From Parapedobacter pyrenivorans (GTDB lineage Bacteria; Bacteroidota; Bacteroidia; Sphingobacteriales; Sphingobacteriaceae): 64,000 nt of DNA. The notes beneath the pieces are model-generated. The model was not told the DNA's origin, did not search any database, and was given only the letters and a program-made list of their open reading frames with translations. The position numbers and the translations under genes were made by a program. The stretch lies in assembly GCF_014636865.1 (NCBI RefSeq), contig NZ_BMER01000007.1, positions 219,699 through 283,698 of the forward strand, given 5' to 3'. This document shows positions 9,088-16,613 of the stretch, piece after piece (the first letter of the stretch is position 1; the number at the start of each line of letters is the position of its first letter).

Positions 9088-9095
9088 TACTTTTG
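9088..9095 (+). promoter_or_regulatory. TAnnTTTG (-7) promoter element for the acyltransferase pair
   Basis: TACTTTTG lies 51 nt before the ATG at 9147, in the divergent intergenic region. A GGGAGG Shine-Dalgarno at 9131-9136 follows, 10 nt before the ATG. Confidence 0.55.
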
Positions 9096-9146
9096 GCTGC
9101 TAATCATCTCCTCCGATAGGGCGATACTGCGGGAGGCGATCATCGC

Positions 9147-9986
9147 ATGGTAAAGACAGTTTTGGAAAATAAGGATAAATACATCGTCATCAGGGAGGTC
9201 ATCCGGAAGAAGAACCCGCAACTGCTACGATGGATGCCACGGTTTGTGTTGCGTTACATTGAGCGGGTGGTACATGAAGACGATATCAACCAGGTGATGG
9301 ATCATATCGGCCACTTGCATGGGTTGGCATTTGTGGATGCACTGATTGACGAGCTGGGCGTCATTGTCGAACTGAAGGGCGAAGAAAACATACCCCGCGA
9401 AGGCGGCGTGATTTTTGCGTCTAACCATCCACTGGGTGGGCTGGATGGCGTTGCTTTCATGCACGCACTGGGCAGGTACCGGCAAGATATCAAGTTTATC
9501 GTCAACGATATCCTGATGAACATCAAGAATCTCCAACCGCTATTTGTGGGCGTGAATAAACATGGCACACAGGGGCGCCAGGGGATGAAACAGATCGAGG
9601 AAGCCTACGCGCAGGACCAAGCATTGCTGGTTTTTCCAGCAGGATTGGTGTCGCGCAAGCGAAAAGGAAAAATCGAAGACCTGGAGTGGAAAAAAAGTTT
9701 CATCGGTAAAGCAAAAAAATACCGAAAAGACATTGTACCTGTCTACATTGACGGCAGAAATTCCGCCTTTTTTTATAATTTCGCTCGTTTCAGAGAATCG
9801 ATAGGCATAAAAACCAATGTCGAAATGTTTTACCTCGCGGATGAAATGTTTGCGCAGAAAAACAAAAAAGTAACTATCTGTGTAGGAAAACCAATTTCTT
9901 ATACTTATTTTGACGGCTCCAAAAGTGAAAAGGAATGGGCTGAGGAGATTAAACAAACGGTATACGACTTAGCGCCAGAAAACTAA
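9147..9986 (+). CDS. Lysophospholipid-type acyltransferase, probable glycine-lipid O-acyltransferase (GlsA-like)
   Basis: The 279-residue protein belongs to the LPLAT/PlsC superfamily: the acyltransferase box ASNHPLGGLDGVAF holds the catalytic His and Asp, and VFPAGLVSRKRKGKIED is the later substrate-binding block. The next gene, 4 nt downstream, is a GNAT-type N-acyltransferase (9991-10956). In Bacteroides the adjacent pair GlsB (N-acyltransferase) and GlsA (O-acyltransferase) makes glycine lipids, so this gene is probably the O-acylation step that turns N-acyl-hydroxy-fatty-acyl glycine into the diacyl form. A phosphatidic-acid acyltransferase role cannot be excluded. A clear GGGAGG ribosome site supports the ATG start. 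Confidence 0.82.
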   Translation: MVKTVLENKDKYIVIREVIRKKNPQLLRWMPRFVLRYIERVVHEDDINQVMDHIGHLHGLAFVDALIDELGVIVELKGEENIPREGGVIFASNHPLGGLDGVAFMHALGRYRQDIKFIVNDILMNIKNLQPLFVGVNKHGTQGRQGMKQIEEAYAQDQALLVFPAGLVSRKRKGKIEDLEWKKSFIGKAKKYRKDIVPVYIDGRNSAFFYNFARFRESIGIKTNVEMFYLADEMFAQKNKKVTICVGKPISYTYFDGSKSEKEWAEEIKQTVYDLAPEN

Positions 9987-9990
9987 TTAT

Positions 9991-10956
9991 ATGCAAGAGA
10001 TAATAGCACCCGTTGACCCAAATATCATAAAAGAGGAGCTTGCCCAAGAGGCGTTTGTCCGTTACACCAATAATGGGAATAATGAGATTTACCTGGTTAA
10101 CCACCGTAGTGCACCCCATACCGTAAAGGAAATCGGGAGACTGAGGGAGCTAACTTTCCGTTCAGCCGGAGGCGGCACAGGTTTGGCGTTGGATCTCGAT
10201 GACAACGATATGGGTACCGATGCCTACGACCAGCTGATTGCATGGAATCCCGAAGATGAGGAAATTATTGCCGGATACCGATTAATCAAATGCAAAGATG
10301 TGGGCGTAAACAGCCACGGCGAAATTAATTTATCCACAGCACACTATTTCCATTTTTCGCCAAAGTTCATCGCTGATTACCTACCCTACACAATAGAGCT
10401 GGGTCGGTCTTTCGTACAACCGAAATACCAGCCAGGCAAGGACAACCGCAAAGGTCTGTTTTCGCTGGATAACCTCTGGGACGGATTGGGGGCTGTGGTG
10501 AAGCTCAACCCGGATGTCAAGTACTTGTTTGGCAAAGTGACGATGTATCCCCACTATAATCGGGAAGCCAGGGATTTGCTGATTTATTTTATGCATCACT
10601 ATTTTCCAGATAGCGAACAATTGGTCTGGCCCATTAAGCCCCTGCACTATTTTGGAGACGTGGCCCCCTTCCGTGAAGTTTTCGGCGGACTGTCTTATAA
10701 AGATGGCTATAAAGCATTAAACAGCAGGGTGCGGGCCTTGGGCGAAAACATTCCGCCATTGATCAATACCTATATGAACCTATCCTCCACCATGAAGACA
10801 TTTGGCACTGCCGTAAATGATGAATTCGGAACGGTGGAAGAGACGGGTATCATGATCACCATTGACGACATCTTTGAAAGCAAGAAAGAGCGTCACATCT
10901 CCACCTTCGAGCGCGATAGGGAATTGGGGAGTAGGCACCTAACCTCCGACCAATAG
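9991..10956 (+). CDS. GNAT-fold N-acyltransferase, probable glycine N-acyltransferase (GlsB-like)
   Basis: This 321-residue protein resembles OlsB/hemolysin-type acyltransferases (Acetyltransf_5): LVNHRSAPHTVKEIGRLREL, AGYRLIKCKD and YTIELGRSFVQPKYQ. It would transfer a 3-hydroxy-acyl chain to the amino group of glycine as the first step of glycine-lipid synthesis, with the upstream acyltransferase doing the second. The pair is separated by 4 nt, so translation is coupled. Its last 18 nt overlap the convergent yqeY gene (10939-11394). The assignment of glycine rather than ornithine as substrate rests on the phylum, not on a residue seen here. Confidence 0.82.
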   Translation: MQEIIAPVDPNIIKEELAQEAFVRYTNNGNNEIYLVNHRSAPHTVKEIGRLRELTFRSAGGGTGLALDLDDNDMGTDAYDQLIAWNPEDEEIIAGYRLIKCKDVGVNSHGEINLSTAHYFHFSPKFIADYLPYTIELGRSFVQPKYQPGKDNRKGLFSLDNLWDGLGAVVKLNPDVKYLFGKVTMYPHYNREARDLLIYFMHHYFPDSEQLVWPIKPLHYFGDVAPFREVFGGLSYKDGYKALNSRVRALGENIPPLINTYMNLSSTMKTFGTAVNDEFGTVEETGIMITIDDIFESKKERHISTFERDRELGSRHLTSDQ

Positions 10957-11394
10957 CGCTTTGGCTATTTCGGAGATGGTTTTGCCATCGGCCTTTCCGG
11001 CGAGTTTCTGGTTTGCAGGCCCCATGACCTTGCCCATATCTTTTGGGCCCGTAGCACCTGTTTCCGTGATAACTTGTTTAACGATGCGTTCAATATCCTC
11101 ACGGCTGAGCTGGGCAGGTAGGAAGCTTTCTATCACAGCAAGTTCTTCTACCTCGATTTGATAGAGGTCATCGCGGTTTTGCTGCTGATATACCGATGCT
11201 GATTCCCGGCGTTGCTTGGCCAGTTTTTGTAATACAGCGATCTCGGTATCTTCCGTTAGCACCTCGGTAGGCCCCTTTTCGGTTTTGGCGAGCAAAATGG
11301 CTGCCTTGATGGCCCGGAGGCCTCGTAACCGGACACTGTCCTTGGCCAGCATGGCCGATTTGATCTCTTGGTCTATTTTATCTTGTAAAGCCAT
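10939..11394 (-). CDS. GatB/YqeY domain protein
   Basis: The 151-residue protein has the YqeY pattern KIDQEIKSAMLAKDSVRLRGLRAIKAAI, LQKLAKQRRESASVY and GPKDMGKVMGPANQKLAGKADG. The fold equals the tRNA-binding tail of GatB, but the free-standing family has no firmly established role beyond a suggested link to tRNA-dependent amidation. It overlaps the end of the acyltransferase gene tail-to-tail by 18 bp. A TAnnTTTG element lies just upstream on the minus strand. Confidence 0.92.
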   Translation of the reverse strand: MALQDKIDQEIKSAMLAKDSVRLRGLRAIKAAILLAKTEKGPTEVLTEDTEIAVLQKLAKQRRESASVYQQQNRDDLYQIEVEELAVIESFLPAQLSREDIERIVKQVITETGATGPKDMGKVMGPANQKLAGKADGKTISEIAKALLVGG

Positions 11395-11416
11395 TCGACG
11401 TGTTGTTTTTGGAATG

Positions 11417-11424
11417 CAAAGGTA
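11417..11424 (-). promoter_or_regulatory. TAnnTTTG (-7) promoter element for yqeY
   Basis: The minus strand reads TACCTTTG, 23 nt upstream of the yqeY ATG and back-to-back with the plus-strand element at 11445. Confidence 0.55.
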
Positions 11425-11444
11425 GCAATTTACTATATTTTTTG

Positions 11445-11452
11445 TACTTTTG
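11445..11452 (+). promoter_or_regulatory. TAnnTTTG (-7) promoter element for the small membrane protein
   Basis: TACTTTTG lies 21 nt before the ATG at 11473, forming a compact divergent promoter pair with 11417-11424. Confidence 0.55.
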
Positions 11453-11472
11453 ACGGCAAATTGTTAACTCAC

Positions 11473-11691
11473 ATGGCAACATCATTAGAAAATAGAACAT
11501 CCCGCAAGACCGAGAACAACGCAAACCAGACAAATTATTATGTCACCTTGACCATTGCCGTAGCCATCGGACTAGTAGGTACGTTTTTGCGGTTCGTCCA
11601 GGATTCATTCCTGTTTTCCGCGGTATCGAATATTTTGCTGGCCATTGGTTGGCTTATCGTATTCCGCGTGGTCTTCCGGATTATGAAGTAG
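11473..11691 (+). CDS. Small membrane protein, two helices, function unknown
   Basis: The 72-residue protein has a polar, Asn/Thr-rich N-terminus (MATSLENRTSRKTENNANQ) followed by two predicted membrane helices (about residues 22-40 and 47-69). The ATG at 11473 is chosen over a TTG at 11461 because it gives a normal distance to the TAnnTTTG element. No domain was recognised. Similar short membrane proteins near yqeY occur in Sphingobacteriaceae, but no function is known. It ends 3 nt before the stop of a convergent CBS gene. Confidence 0.7.
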   Translation: MATSLENRTSRKTENNANQTNYYVTLTIAVAIGLVGTFLRFVQDSFLFSAVSNILLAIGWLIVFRVVFRIMK

Positions 11692-11694
11692 TTG

Positions 11695-12123
11695 CTAACT
11701 ATTGATATAGCTTTCCAATTGGCTGATGGTCTGCTGTTGGTCCTCGATGATGTATTTCACCAGGTCACCGATGGACAGCATTCCGATGACCGTTCCATTT
11801 TCCATCACAGGCAGGTGCCTGAAATGCCTGTTCGTCATGAGTTGCATGCACTGGTCAATCGCTTCATCCTGCGTGATCGTGTGCGGCTCGGTTGTCATCA
11901 CTTCGTGCATCAGCGTGTCCTTCGAAGATTTTCCCTTCAGGATGATTTTGCGGGCATAGTCCCGTTCGGTGAAGATTCCCATCAGCCGGTCGTGTTCGAT
12001 GACTAATAATGCACTGATGTTTTTTTCCATCATGATTTGCAATGCGTCGAATACGGAAATATCTTGCGTTACCGAATAGACGACGGCCGGTTTGTTTTTG
12101 AGAATGTGCTTGACGGTCTTCAT
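11695..12123 (-). CDS. CBS-pair protein
   Basis: The 142-residue protein consists almost entirely of two CBS motifs: VTQDISVFDALQIMMEKNIS with MGIFTERDYARKI, and ITQDEAIDQCMQLMTNRHFRHLPVM with IGMLSIGDLVKYI. This arrangement (IMPDH-like CBS pair with HRHLPV and GDLVK motifs) normally binds AMP, ATP or NADH and acts as an energy sensor. No effector domain is fused. Upstream (12124-12250) is AT-rich with no clear TAnnTTTG element. Confidence 0.92.
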   Translation of the reverse strand: MKTVKHILKNKPAVVYSVTQDISVFDALQIMMEKNISALLVIEHDRLMGIFTERDYARKIILKGKSSKDTLMHEVMTTEPHTITQDEAIDQCMQLMTNRHFRHLPVMENGTVIGMLSIGDLVKYIIEDQQQTISQLESYINS

Positions 12124-12250
12124 GATAGTTGCTTTATGTGTTCAATCGCTGTGTTAGTCAGCGCACTGGATGCATGAATACGTAAACGGCAAATAAGAAT
12201 TACAATTGGGTGCTTTGCTAACTACACGATAAAGATAATAATAATCCCAC

Positions 12251-12288
12251 AAAAAAACCTGACAATTTCAAAACTGTCAGGTTTTTTT
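12251..12288 (-). terminator. Intrinsic terminator, bidirectional
   Basis: CCTGACA (12258-12264) and TGTCAGG (12275-12281) pair, extended by A7/T7 flanks into a stem of up to 14 bp with a 10-nt loop. On the minus strand a T-run follows, 21 nt after the stop of the cytochrome b-like gene, so it ends the 13395-12309 unit. The A/T flanks make it usable in both directions. Confidence 0.88.
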
Positions 12289-12308
12289 GTTCGGGGATAC
12301 CGATAGGT

Positions 12309-12743
12309 TTATCCCACCAGGCCTTTGGGCCATACCTGCCAGGGGATACGGGAAAGGATGATTACCAATGCAAGGAGGTAAAAAGCCAATATGGTACCAT
12401 TCTGTTTTTTGGGTATGGTCAGCCTTTTAGCCCTTGAATAGCCAACGGTGATGAGCACAATGGCGATCAACATCATCAATGGATGTTCGAGAAAGTAAAG
12501 GCGGGCCGTGCTGATTTTCATGGCTTCGCCCGAAGCACCTTTGATGCCCAGCGGTGACACGAAGTAGATAATCAGGCCCACCACGAATTGCACATGCGCA
12601 CATATAAGCCCCAAGAGCGCCATCTTCCGGTTGTAGCCCTTGTTCTGCAAATATGCGAAAAGCACGTAGAGAATGGAAATGATTAACCCCGCTAACAATA
12701 CATAGGCCAGCGTGGAGTGTAGGTGTTTGAATCCGGTGTACAT
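12309..12743 (-). CDS. Cytochrome b-like four-helix membrane protein
   Basis: This 144-residue membrane protein has four predicted helices (about residues 10-31, 42-62, 87-104 and 117-135). Histidines at the start of the first helix (FKHLHSTLAYVL), in the second (LICAHVQFVVG) and in the third region (LEHPLMMLIAI) are placed as possible haem ligands, and databases often call such Bacteroidota proteins 'cytochrome B'. Haem binding is not proven by the sequence. It follows the SprT-like gene with a 13-nt gap and is followed by a terminator, so the two genes form an operon. Confidence 0.7.
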   Translation of the reverse strand: MYTGFKHLHSTLAYVLLAGLIISILYVLFAYLQNKGYNRKMALLGLICAHVQFVVGLIIYFVSPLGIKGASGEAMKISTARLYFLEHPLMMLIAIVLITVGYSRAKRLTIPKKQNGTILAFYLLALVIILSRIPWQVWPKGLVG

Positions 12744-12756
12744 AGTTGTTTGTTAT

Positions 12757-13395
12757 TTAGTAAGTTGTTGAGTCTGTTGTCTTATCCGCTAGTACCGTCA
12801 CTTCCGCTATCGGACTGAAAAGGTATACCCGTTGCGTTTTTACTTCAATACAACGGTACCGTTTTCTTATTTTTTCCCTTTTCTGAAAAACCCGGCCGTT
12901 TTTTAGGGTAAATATCGTGTTTTCAGGCAACTGCTCCACGGTATGTGCCAGGTTGTTTTCGGCATCATACCGTTTCAATACCCTAAACAGCTGCAGGTCC
13001 GTACAGCTGGAAGCAGCGGGATTATTCAGGTACGTGATGACTGCCCGTTGAATATCATCGGGGAAGGTACCCGACTGGACAAAGGGTAGCATAAGCTGCC
13101 TGAAATTGTTTTTCCATTCGGCCCCATGCGGTTTTACTCGGCTTTTATGGGCATTCCATGTTTTGAGGTGGGCAAATTCATGCACCGTGGTAATCAGGAA
13201 TGCATACGGATTGAGGTTATGATTTACGGAGATACGATGTCCGTTTTCGGCATATGGCGGCCGGTAATCACCGAATTTCGATGTGCGGCTCCGGCTTATC
13301 CGGAAAACGCACCCGCTGTCGTTGATCCACCTTGAAATGATCGGCGCAGCCGGGGCGGGCATGTATTTACGCAACTGTACACTGTAGTCCTGCAT
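12757..13395 (-). CDS. SprT-like zinc-metallopeptidase domain protein
   Basis: The 212-residue protein contains the zinc-binding HExxH motif in TTVHEFAHLKTW (about residues 69-80), followed by HGAEWKNNFRQLM, typical of the SprT/Spartan fold. The C-terminal half lacks the four-cysteine zinc ribbon of canonical SprT; instead it has TVEQLPENTIFTLKNGRVFQK and KRYRCIEVKTQRVYLFSPIAEV, a small beta domain seen in Bacteroidota homologues. The role may be proteolysis of DNA-protein crosslinks, but this is family-level inference. The TAnnTTTG element ends 6 nt before the ATG, so the message may be leaderless. Confidence 0.85.
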   Translation of the reverse strand: MQDYSVQLRKYMPAPAAPIISRWINDSGCVFRISRSRTSKFGDYRPPYAENGHRISVNHNLNPYAFLITTVHEFAHLKTWNAHKSRVKPHGAEWKNNFRQLMLPFVQSGTFPDDIQRAVITYLNNPAASSCTDLQLFRVLKRYDAENNLAHTVEQLPENTIFTLKNGRVFQKREKIRKRYRCIEVKTQRVYLFSPIAEVTVLADKTTDSTTY

Positions 13396-13400
13396 TGATG

Positions 13401-13408
13401 CAAACTTA
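13401..13408 (-). promoter_or_regulatory. TAnnTTTG (-7) promoter element abutting the sprT-like start
   Basis: The minus strand reads TAAGTTTG and its last G is 6 nt from the ATG at 13395. Since this element normally lies a few bases before the transcription start, the transcript should begin at or next to the start codon. Confidence 0.6.
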
Positions 13409-13448
13409 ACACAAAGGGGGCATTATTCATAACGTCAAATAAAACTAC

Positions 13449-14387
13449 CTATCGCGCTGCATTCCGGATGATCGTTACAAAGCCCTTGGATGTCTGCCAG
13501 TGGCCGTTGTGGAGCCGCAATTCGAACACATAATAATACGTACCATCACCGAGATTGCTGCCGTTCCAGTCGCCCTTATAAGGAACTGCTTTGTACACCT
13601 CATTACCCCACCGATTGAAGACGAAAAGCCGGTTTTCAGGAAAGGCGTCCAGTCCATCGATTCGGAAATAATCGTTTACACCATCTCCGTTCGGCGTAAA
13701 GATGTTCGGGACTTTCAGCGCGATTACCTCCACCAAGGCCACCGCTTCGTTGTCTGCGGGGTTGCTGTCGGGCAGGCTGCTGGTTACCACGGCAAGCTGC
13801 GATGCCGATCCTTGGCCTTGCGCCCTTACGCTGACAGTCAGTGATTCGGATTGGCCGGGGATGATGTCTCCCAATTCCCAGGTCAGTTGGCGCGTAGCCG
13901 GGTTATAGCTCGTCTGGCCCATAGGATTACCCAGAATAGCCTCATATGCCACCTGCTGGGGCAGTGTGGCCGTGACGACAACCCCGTTGGCTGTGTGACT
14001 GCCATTGTTCACAGCCATCAGTTGGTAGCTGAAAACCTCACCGATGAATACCGTAGGCCGGTCAGGTTCGTTACGGATACGCATGTCGACGTGTACGGGC
14101 TCGCCGCCCGGGTCGACGATGACCTCCACCGGATCGGACAGGTCGGAATTGCAGGTGTTGCCTAAGCCGATTACGGTGTAAGTGCCGGCTTCGGAAGCGA
14201 TGATAATGGCATCATGGGAGCCGTTGATGGGTGCGCCATTGTGGAACCACAAATAGCTGATTGCACCCGTGGATGCAGCCGTTAAGGTTACCGAACTACC
14301 TTCGACAATATGCACAGTTTGTTCTTGCGCCTGACTTCTAGAAGCCAGTACACAAACAAACCAAATAAGGAGATAGCTTTTGTTCAT
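13449..14387 (-). CDS. Secreted surface protein: Ig-like, DUF11, CHU_C (T9SS type B sorting domain)
   Basis: The 312-residue protein begins at ATG 14387 with a signal peptide (MNKSYLLIWFVCVLASRSQAQ). It then has an Ig-like domain (HIVEGSSVTLTAASTGAISYLWF), a DUF11 domain (about residues 105-220: IGEVFSYQLMAVNNGSHTANGVVVTATLP) and the gliding-motility-associated C-terminal domain (VPNIFTPNGDGVNDYFRI ... VFNRWGNEVYKAVPYKGDWNG). That last domain directs export through the type IX system and attachment or release at the surface. It is the last of three same-direction secreted-protein genes and is the only one with a sorting domain. An upstream ATG at 14447 exists but would bury the signal peptide. 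Confidence 0.9.
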   Translation of the reverse strand: MNKSYLLIWFVCVLASRSQAQEQTVHIVEGSSVTLTAASTGAISYLWFHNGAPINGSHDAIIIASEAGTYTVIGLGNTCNSDLSDPVEVIVDPGGEPVHVDMRIRNEPDRPTVFIGEVFSYQLMAVNNGSHTANGVVVTATLPQQVAYEAILGNPMGQTSYNPATRQLTWELGDIIPGQSESLTVSVRAQGQGSASQLAVVTSSLPDSNPADNEAVALVEVIALKVPNIFTPNGDGVNDYFRIDGLDAFPENRLFVFNRWGNEVYKAVPYKGDWNGSNLGDGTYYYVFELRLHNGHWQTSKGFVTIIRNAAR

Positions 14388-14502
14388 GAACCCCGGTAAA
14401 TCGTTGGCTACATTCGCTTTAAAAAAACGTGCTGTATGGGTAATCACCGCCCATCAAATTAGTTTCATTGACGGGCGGCGAATATCCGATCGTTATTTTT
14501 GT

Positions 14503-15195
14503 CTACAGTGTTTCACCCGTAGCCCCACCGCCGATTGTAATGGTCGGTGTGCCTGGTTTTTCTAGAACCGTAATGTCATTTTCACCGACTTGTGAGCAAT
14601 AAGCCAAACCACCAACCAAATAGCCGGCTTTTAGTCGGTATGTCGTCGTCGTATTGGCAGGGATTGAAGGATCTGGGGTATAGGTCGCGGCAGTTGCTCC
14701 GGCGATTGCTGTTTCGGTGGTCCCGTCAAACGTATACCATTGATAGGCGTAATCTGTAAACGCATCATCCGTTGTGATATCGGCCGTAAACTCTTGATCG
14801 GCAGCGTCTTCTATACAGTAGTCTTCGGCAATGAAGTTCACGGTAAGGGTTTGCAATACATATACCGGAACTTCCACCCATTCAGATTCGCAAATTTGTG
14901 GGTTACCCGCATCGCCGACCGTCGCAATGTAGTAGTAGCCATTATCCAATTCGGCAGCTGGAATCGTTGTGCCTCCTGTTAATACCAGTGTTTCTTCCGG
15001 TGTCGCATTTCCCGAGGTCGTACTGTACCGTACTACCCATTCCGTGCCTGTGGGAGCCGCTCCCAAGTTTAAATCGGTTCCTTCGCAAAATAATTCTACA
15101 CCCGCAGTGGTCGGTGTCTGTGCGTTGACGGAGAGTAAATTTAATGTCAACAGCATTGCGGTCGTCATCGTCAGAATTTTAATCGTAGTTTTCAT
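14503..15195 (-). CDS. Secreted Ig-like repeat protein ending at a domain boundary
   Basis: The 230-residue protein has a signal peptide (MKTTIKILTMTTAMLLTLNLLSVNAQ) and two Ig-like beta domains with paired cysteines (ELFCEGTDLNLGAAPTGTEW; EDYCIEDAADQEFTADITTD ... YAYQWYTFDG). It stops at EKPGTPTITIGGGATGETL, a linker that in related multi-Ig surface proteins introduces the next Ig domain. It has no sorting domain of its own. It lies between the repeat protein (15232-16113) and the CHU_C protein (13449-14387) with gaps of 36 and 115 nt to the coding starts and stops. It was either made this way or split from a larger adhesin. No known function. Confidence 0.8.
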   Translation of the reverse strand: MKTTIKILTMTTAMLLTLNLLSVNAQTPTTAGVELFCEGTDLNLGAAPTGTEWVVRYSTTSGNATPEETLVLTGGTTIPAAELDNGYYYIATVGDAGNPQICESEWVEVPVYVLQTLTVNFIAEDYCIEDAADQEFTADITTDDAFTDYAYQWYTFDGTTETAIAGATAATYTPDPSIPANTTTTYRLKAGYLVGGLAYCSQVGENDITVLEKPGTPTITIGGGATGETL

Positions 15196-15231
15196 AATGT
15201 GTTAGTTTTTATTTGTTTTTTCGATAATATA

Positions 15232-16113
15232 TTAGTGTTGTGAATTCGGGTGAATATTTAATGTCGGTGCGGGTGGCCTTGAGCTCACTGACACATTGAT
15301 TTCTGTACGAGCAGATGGGTATATGTCGTTTTCTCGCGCTTCGAGCCAATATGATCCCGCTGGCAGGTCAGATGGGACGGTAAGCGTAGCTGAATTTGTG
15401 GGAGGTGCGGCTTCGGTTCCACCAGTCTGCGCAGAAAATAATCGATAAGTATATGGGGTTCCATTTTCGATATGGAAATTCGAAATAATCGCCTCACCCG
15501 ACTGACCCTCACACAGAATGATTTCGTTATTTTGAAGTTCAGGAGGTTTGATGTAGAAGGCGTAGTAGTAGTTAGCCGTAAGTACTCCACCTAACGTTGT
15601 ATTTACCTCAAGTCGTACGCCGTCATATGCTAATCCGTTCGAAGGTATGATTGCTGTCGCGATTTGCGGACCGCCAAGTAAATTCAATAGATTAAGGAGC
15701 TGTGTACCACTGTAGCTTGGCGCGACCGGAGAGGTTCGTCCTCCATTTGTACGTTGGACGGAAATACCCCCTAGCAAATTTAATAGCGAACTGGTACTGC
15801 CAAACTTGAGAATCACAGGGGAATTGTTGGTGGGTTTAGGATCGCCAAATTGCAGATTTTGGTTGGCTGTAATTGCGCCTAAGGCACCTAATGTCACGGA
15901 GAGTGTCGAGTAATTTAACGTGTCGTTATCAACAGCTCTAGCTTGGTTTGTTACTTGGGATAATATAACAAGCAGTTGTTGTGTGGGACTCGACTGCTGC
16001 GTAACCGCATACACCCGTTGTCCATACCCCTCCTGTACCGCGCCGAGCAGCAAAGCACACACCACGAAAAAACGTAAGGACGTTATGAAGGCAGATGTAG
16101 CGTAAGGGTACAT
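15232..16113 (-). CDS. Secreted protein homologous to the repeat unit of the giant adhesin
   Basis: The 293-residue protein has a signal peptide ending near EGYGQ. Residues from about 33 resemble the opening of the giant protein at 58117: RVYAVTQQSS against KVFVKSIESQS, and AVDNDTLNYSTL against AVDGNNDTYTTL. The middle GTQLLNLLNLLGG ... NGLAYDGVRLEVNTTLGG parallels NGLDLLGLLQSG ... GPGVEFDRVAVGYNSL in the giant repeats. A C-terminal Ig-like domain follows (IILCEGQSGEAIISNF ... PAGSYWLEARE), ending at RPPAPTLNIHPNSQH, a linker-like tail. It is the first gene of the three-gene secreted operon and has the same promoter layout as the giant gene. Confidence 0.82.
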   Translation of the reverse strand: MYPYATSAFITSLRFFVVCALLLGAVQEGYGQRVYAVTQQSSPTQQLLVILSQVTNQARAVDNDTLNYSTLSVTLGALGAITANQNLQFGDPKPTNNSPVILKFGSTSSLLNLLGGISVQRTNGGRTSPVAPSYSGTQLLNLLNLLGGPQIATAIIPSNGLAYDGVRLEVNTTLGGVLTANYYYAFYIKPPELQNNEIILCEGQSGEAIISNFHIENGTPYTYRLFSAQTGGTEAAPPTNSATLTVPSDLPAGSYWLEARENDIYPSARTEINVSVSSRPPAPTLNIHPNSQH

Positions 16114-16207
16114 ATCAATTCATAGGCTGTGGTAGAAAATATGCTATAGTTATCCCTAAAAAGCAGGTTTAAGCATTGTTTTTCACGTGTTCAAATTAGT
16201 TGCACTA

Positions 16208-16215
16208 CAAAGTTA
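16208..16215 (-). promoter_or_regulatory. TAnnTTTG (-7) promoter element of the mini-adhesin operon
   Basis: The minus strand reads TAACTTTG, 94 nt before the ATG at 16113. The last TGAAY unit of the upstream array starts 29 nt before it, the same distance as at the giant adhesin promoter (57785). Confidence 0.65.
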
Positions 16216-16239
16216 ACATGCGGCGAAAGCTAAGGTTGT

Positions 16240-16268
16240 ATTCATTTTGTTCATATTCGTTCTGTTCA
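16240..16268 (-). repeat. TGAAY tandem array upstream of the mini-adhesin promoter
   Basis: On the minus strand TGAAC begins at 16268 and 16253 and TGAAT at 16244, with degenerate GAAC/CGAAT units between the first two. The last two copies are 9 bp apart (TGAACAAAA then TGAATACAA). A similar, cleaner array precedes the giant adhesin gene. Likely a binding site for an unknown regulator that binds direct repeats about once per helical turn. Confidence 0.6.
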
Positions 16269-16435
16269 GGGCGGTTGACTTGTGCTGGAAGGGGATAGGC
16301 TACTATGTTGATAATTTAAGCAAAGAGGCGGTTTCAGTAAGCGGGCTTTAAGGAAGTTTAAATATAATTTTAACCCATGTTCTTTAAAAATAATTATACA
16401 AAACTTATATTATAGTGATATATATTTTATATTTC

Positions 16436-16494
16436 ATCGTCTTATTATCGTCTTTTCATCGACAATCTATCGTCTTTATGTCGATAGAAAGACG
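16436..16494. repeat. ATCGTCTT direct repeats with a terminal hairpin
   Basis: ATCGTCTT occurs at 16436, 16447 and 16469, and CGTCTTT (16471-16477) can pair with AAAGACG (16488-16494). The 547-bp gap 16114-16660 is otherwise very AT-rich (16330-16560) with no gene seen. The repeats lie between the divergent mini-adhesin operon and the DUF6266 pair and may be an operator or a recombination scar. Confidence 0.45.
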
Positions 16495-16613
16495 GTACAA
16501 TGTATATTGAATGATGATTAATTATAATTTAATTATAAAATTTAGACCGCTTTATGATAACTTTATTTGTGGGAAATTCCCGGATTCTGTATACTTGCTT
16601 ATTATAAACCCAT

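Noticed and set aside
14388..14502. Single frameshifted gene covering the two secreted proteins at 13449 and 14503
   Set aside because: Each protein has its own convincing signal peptide and start, so they are separate genes rather than one broken gene.
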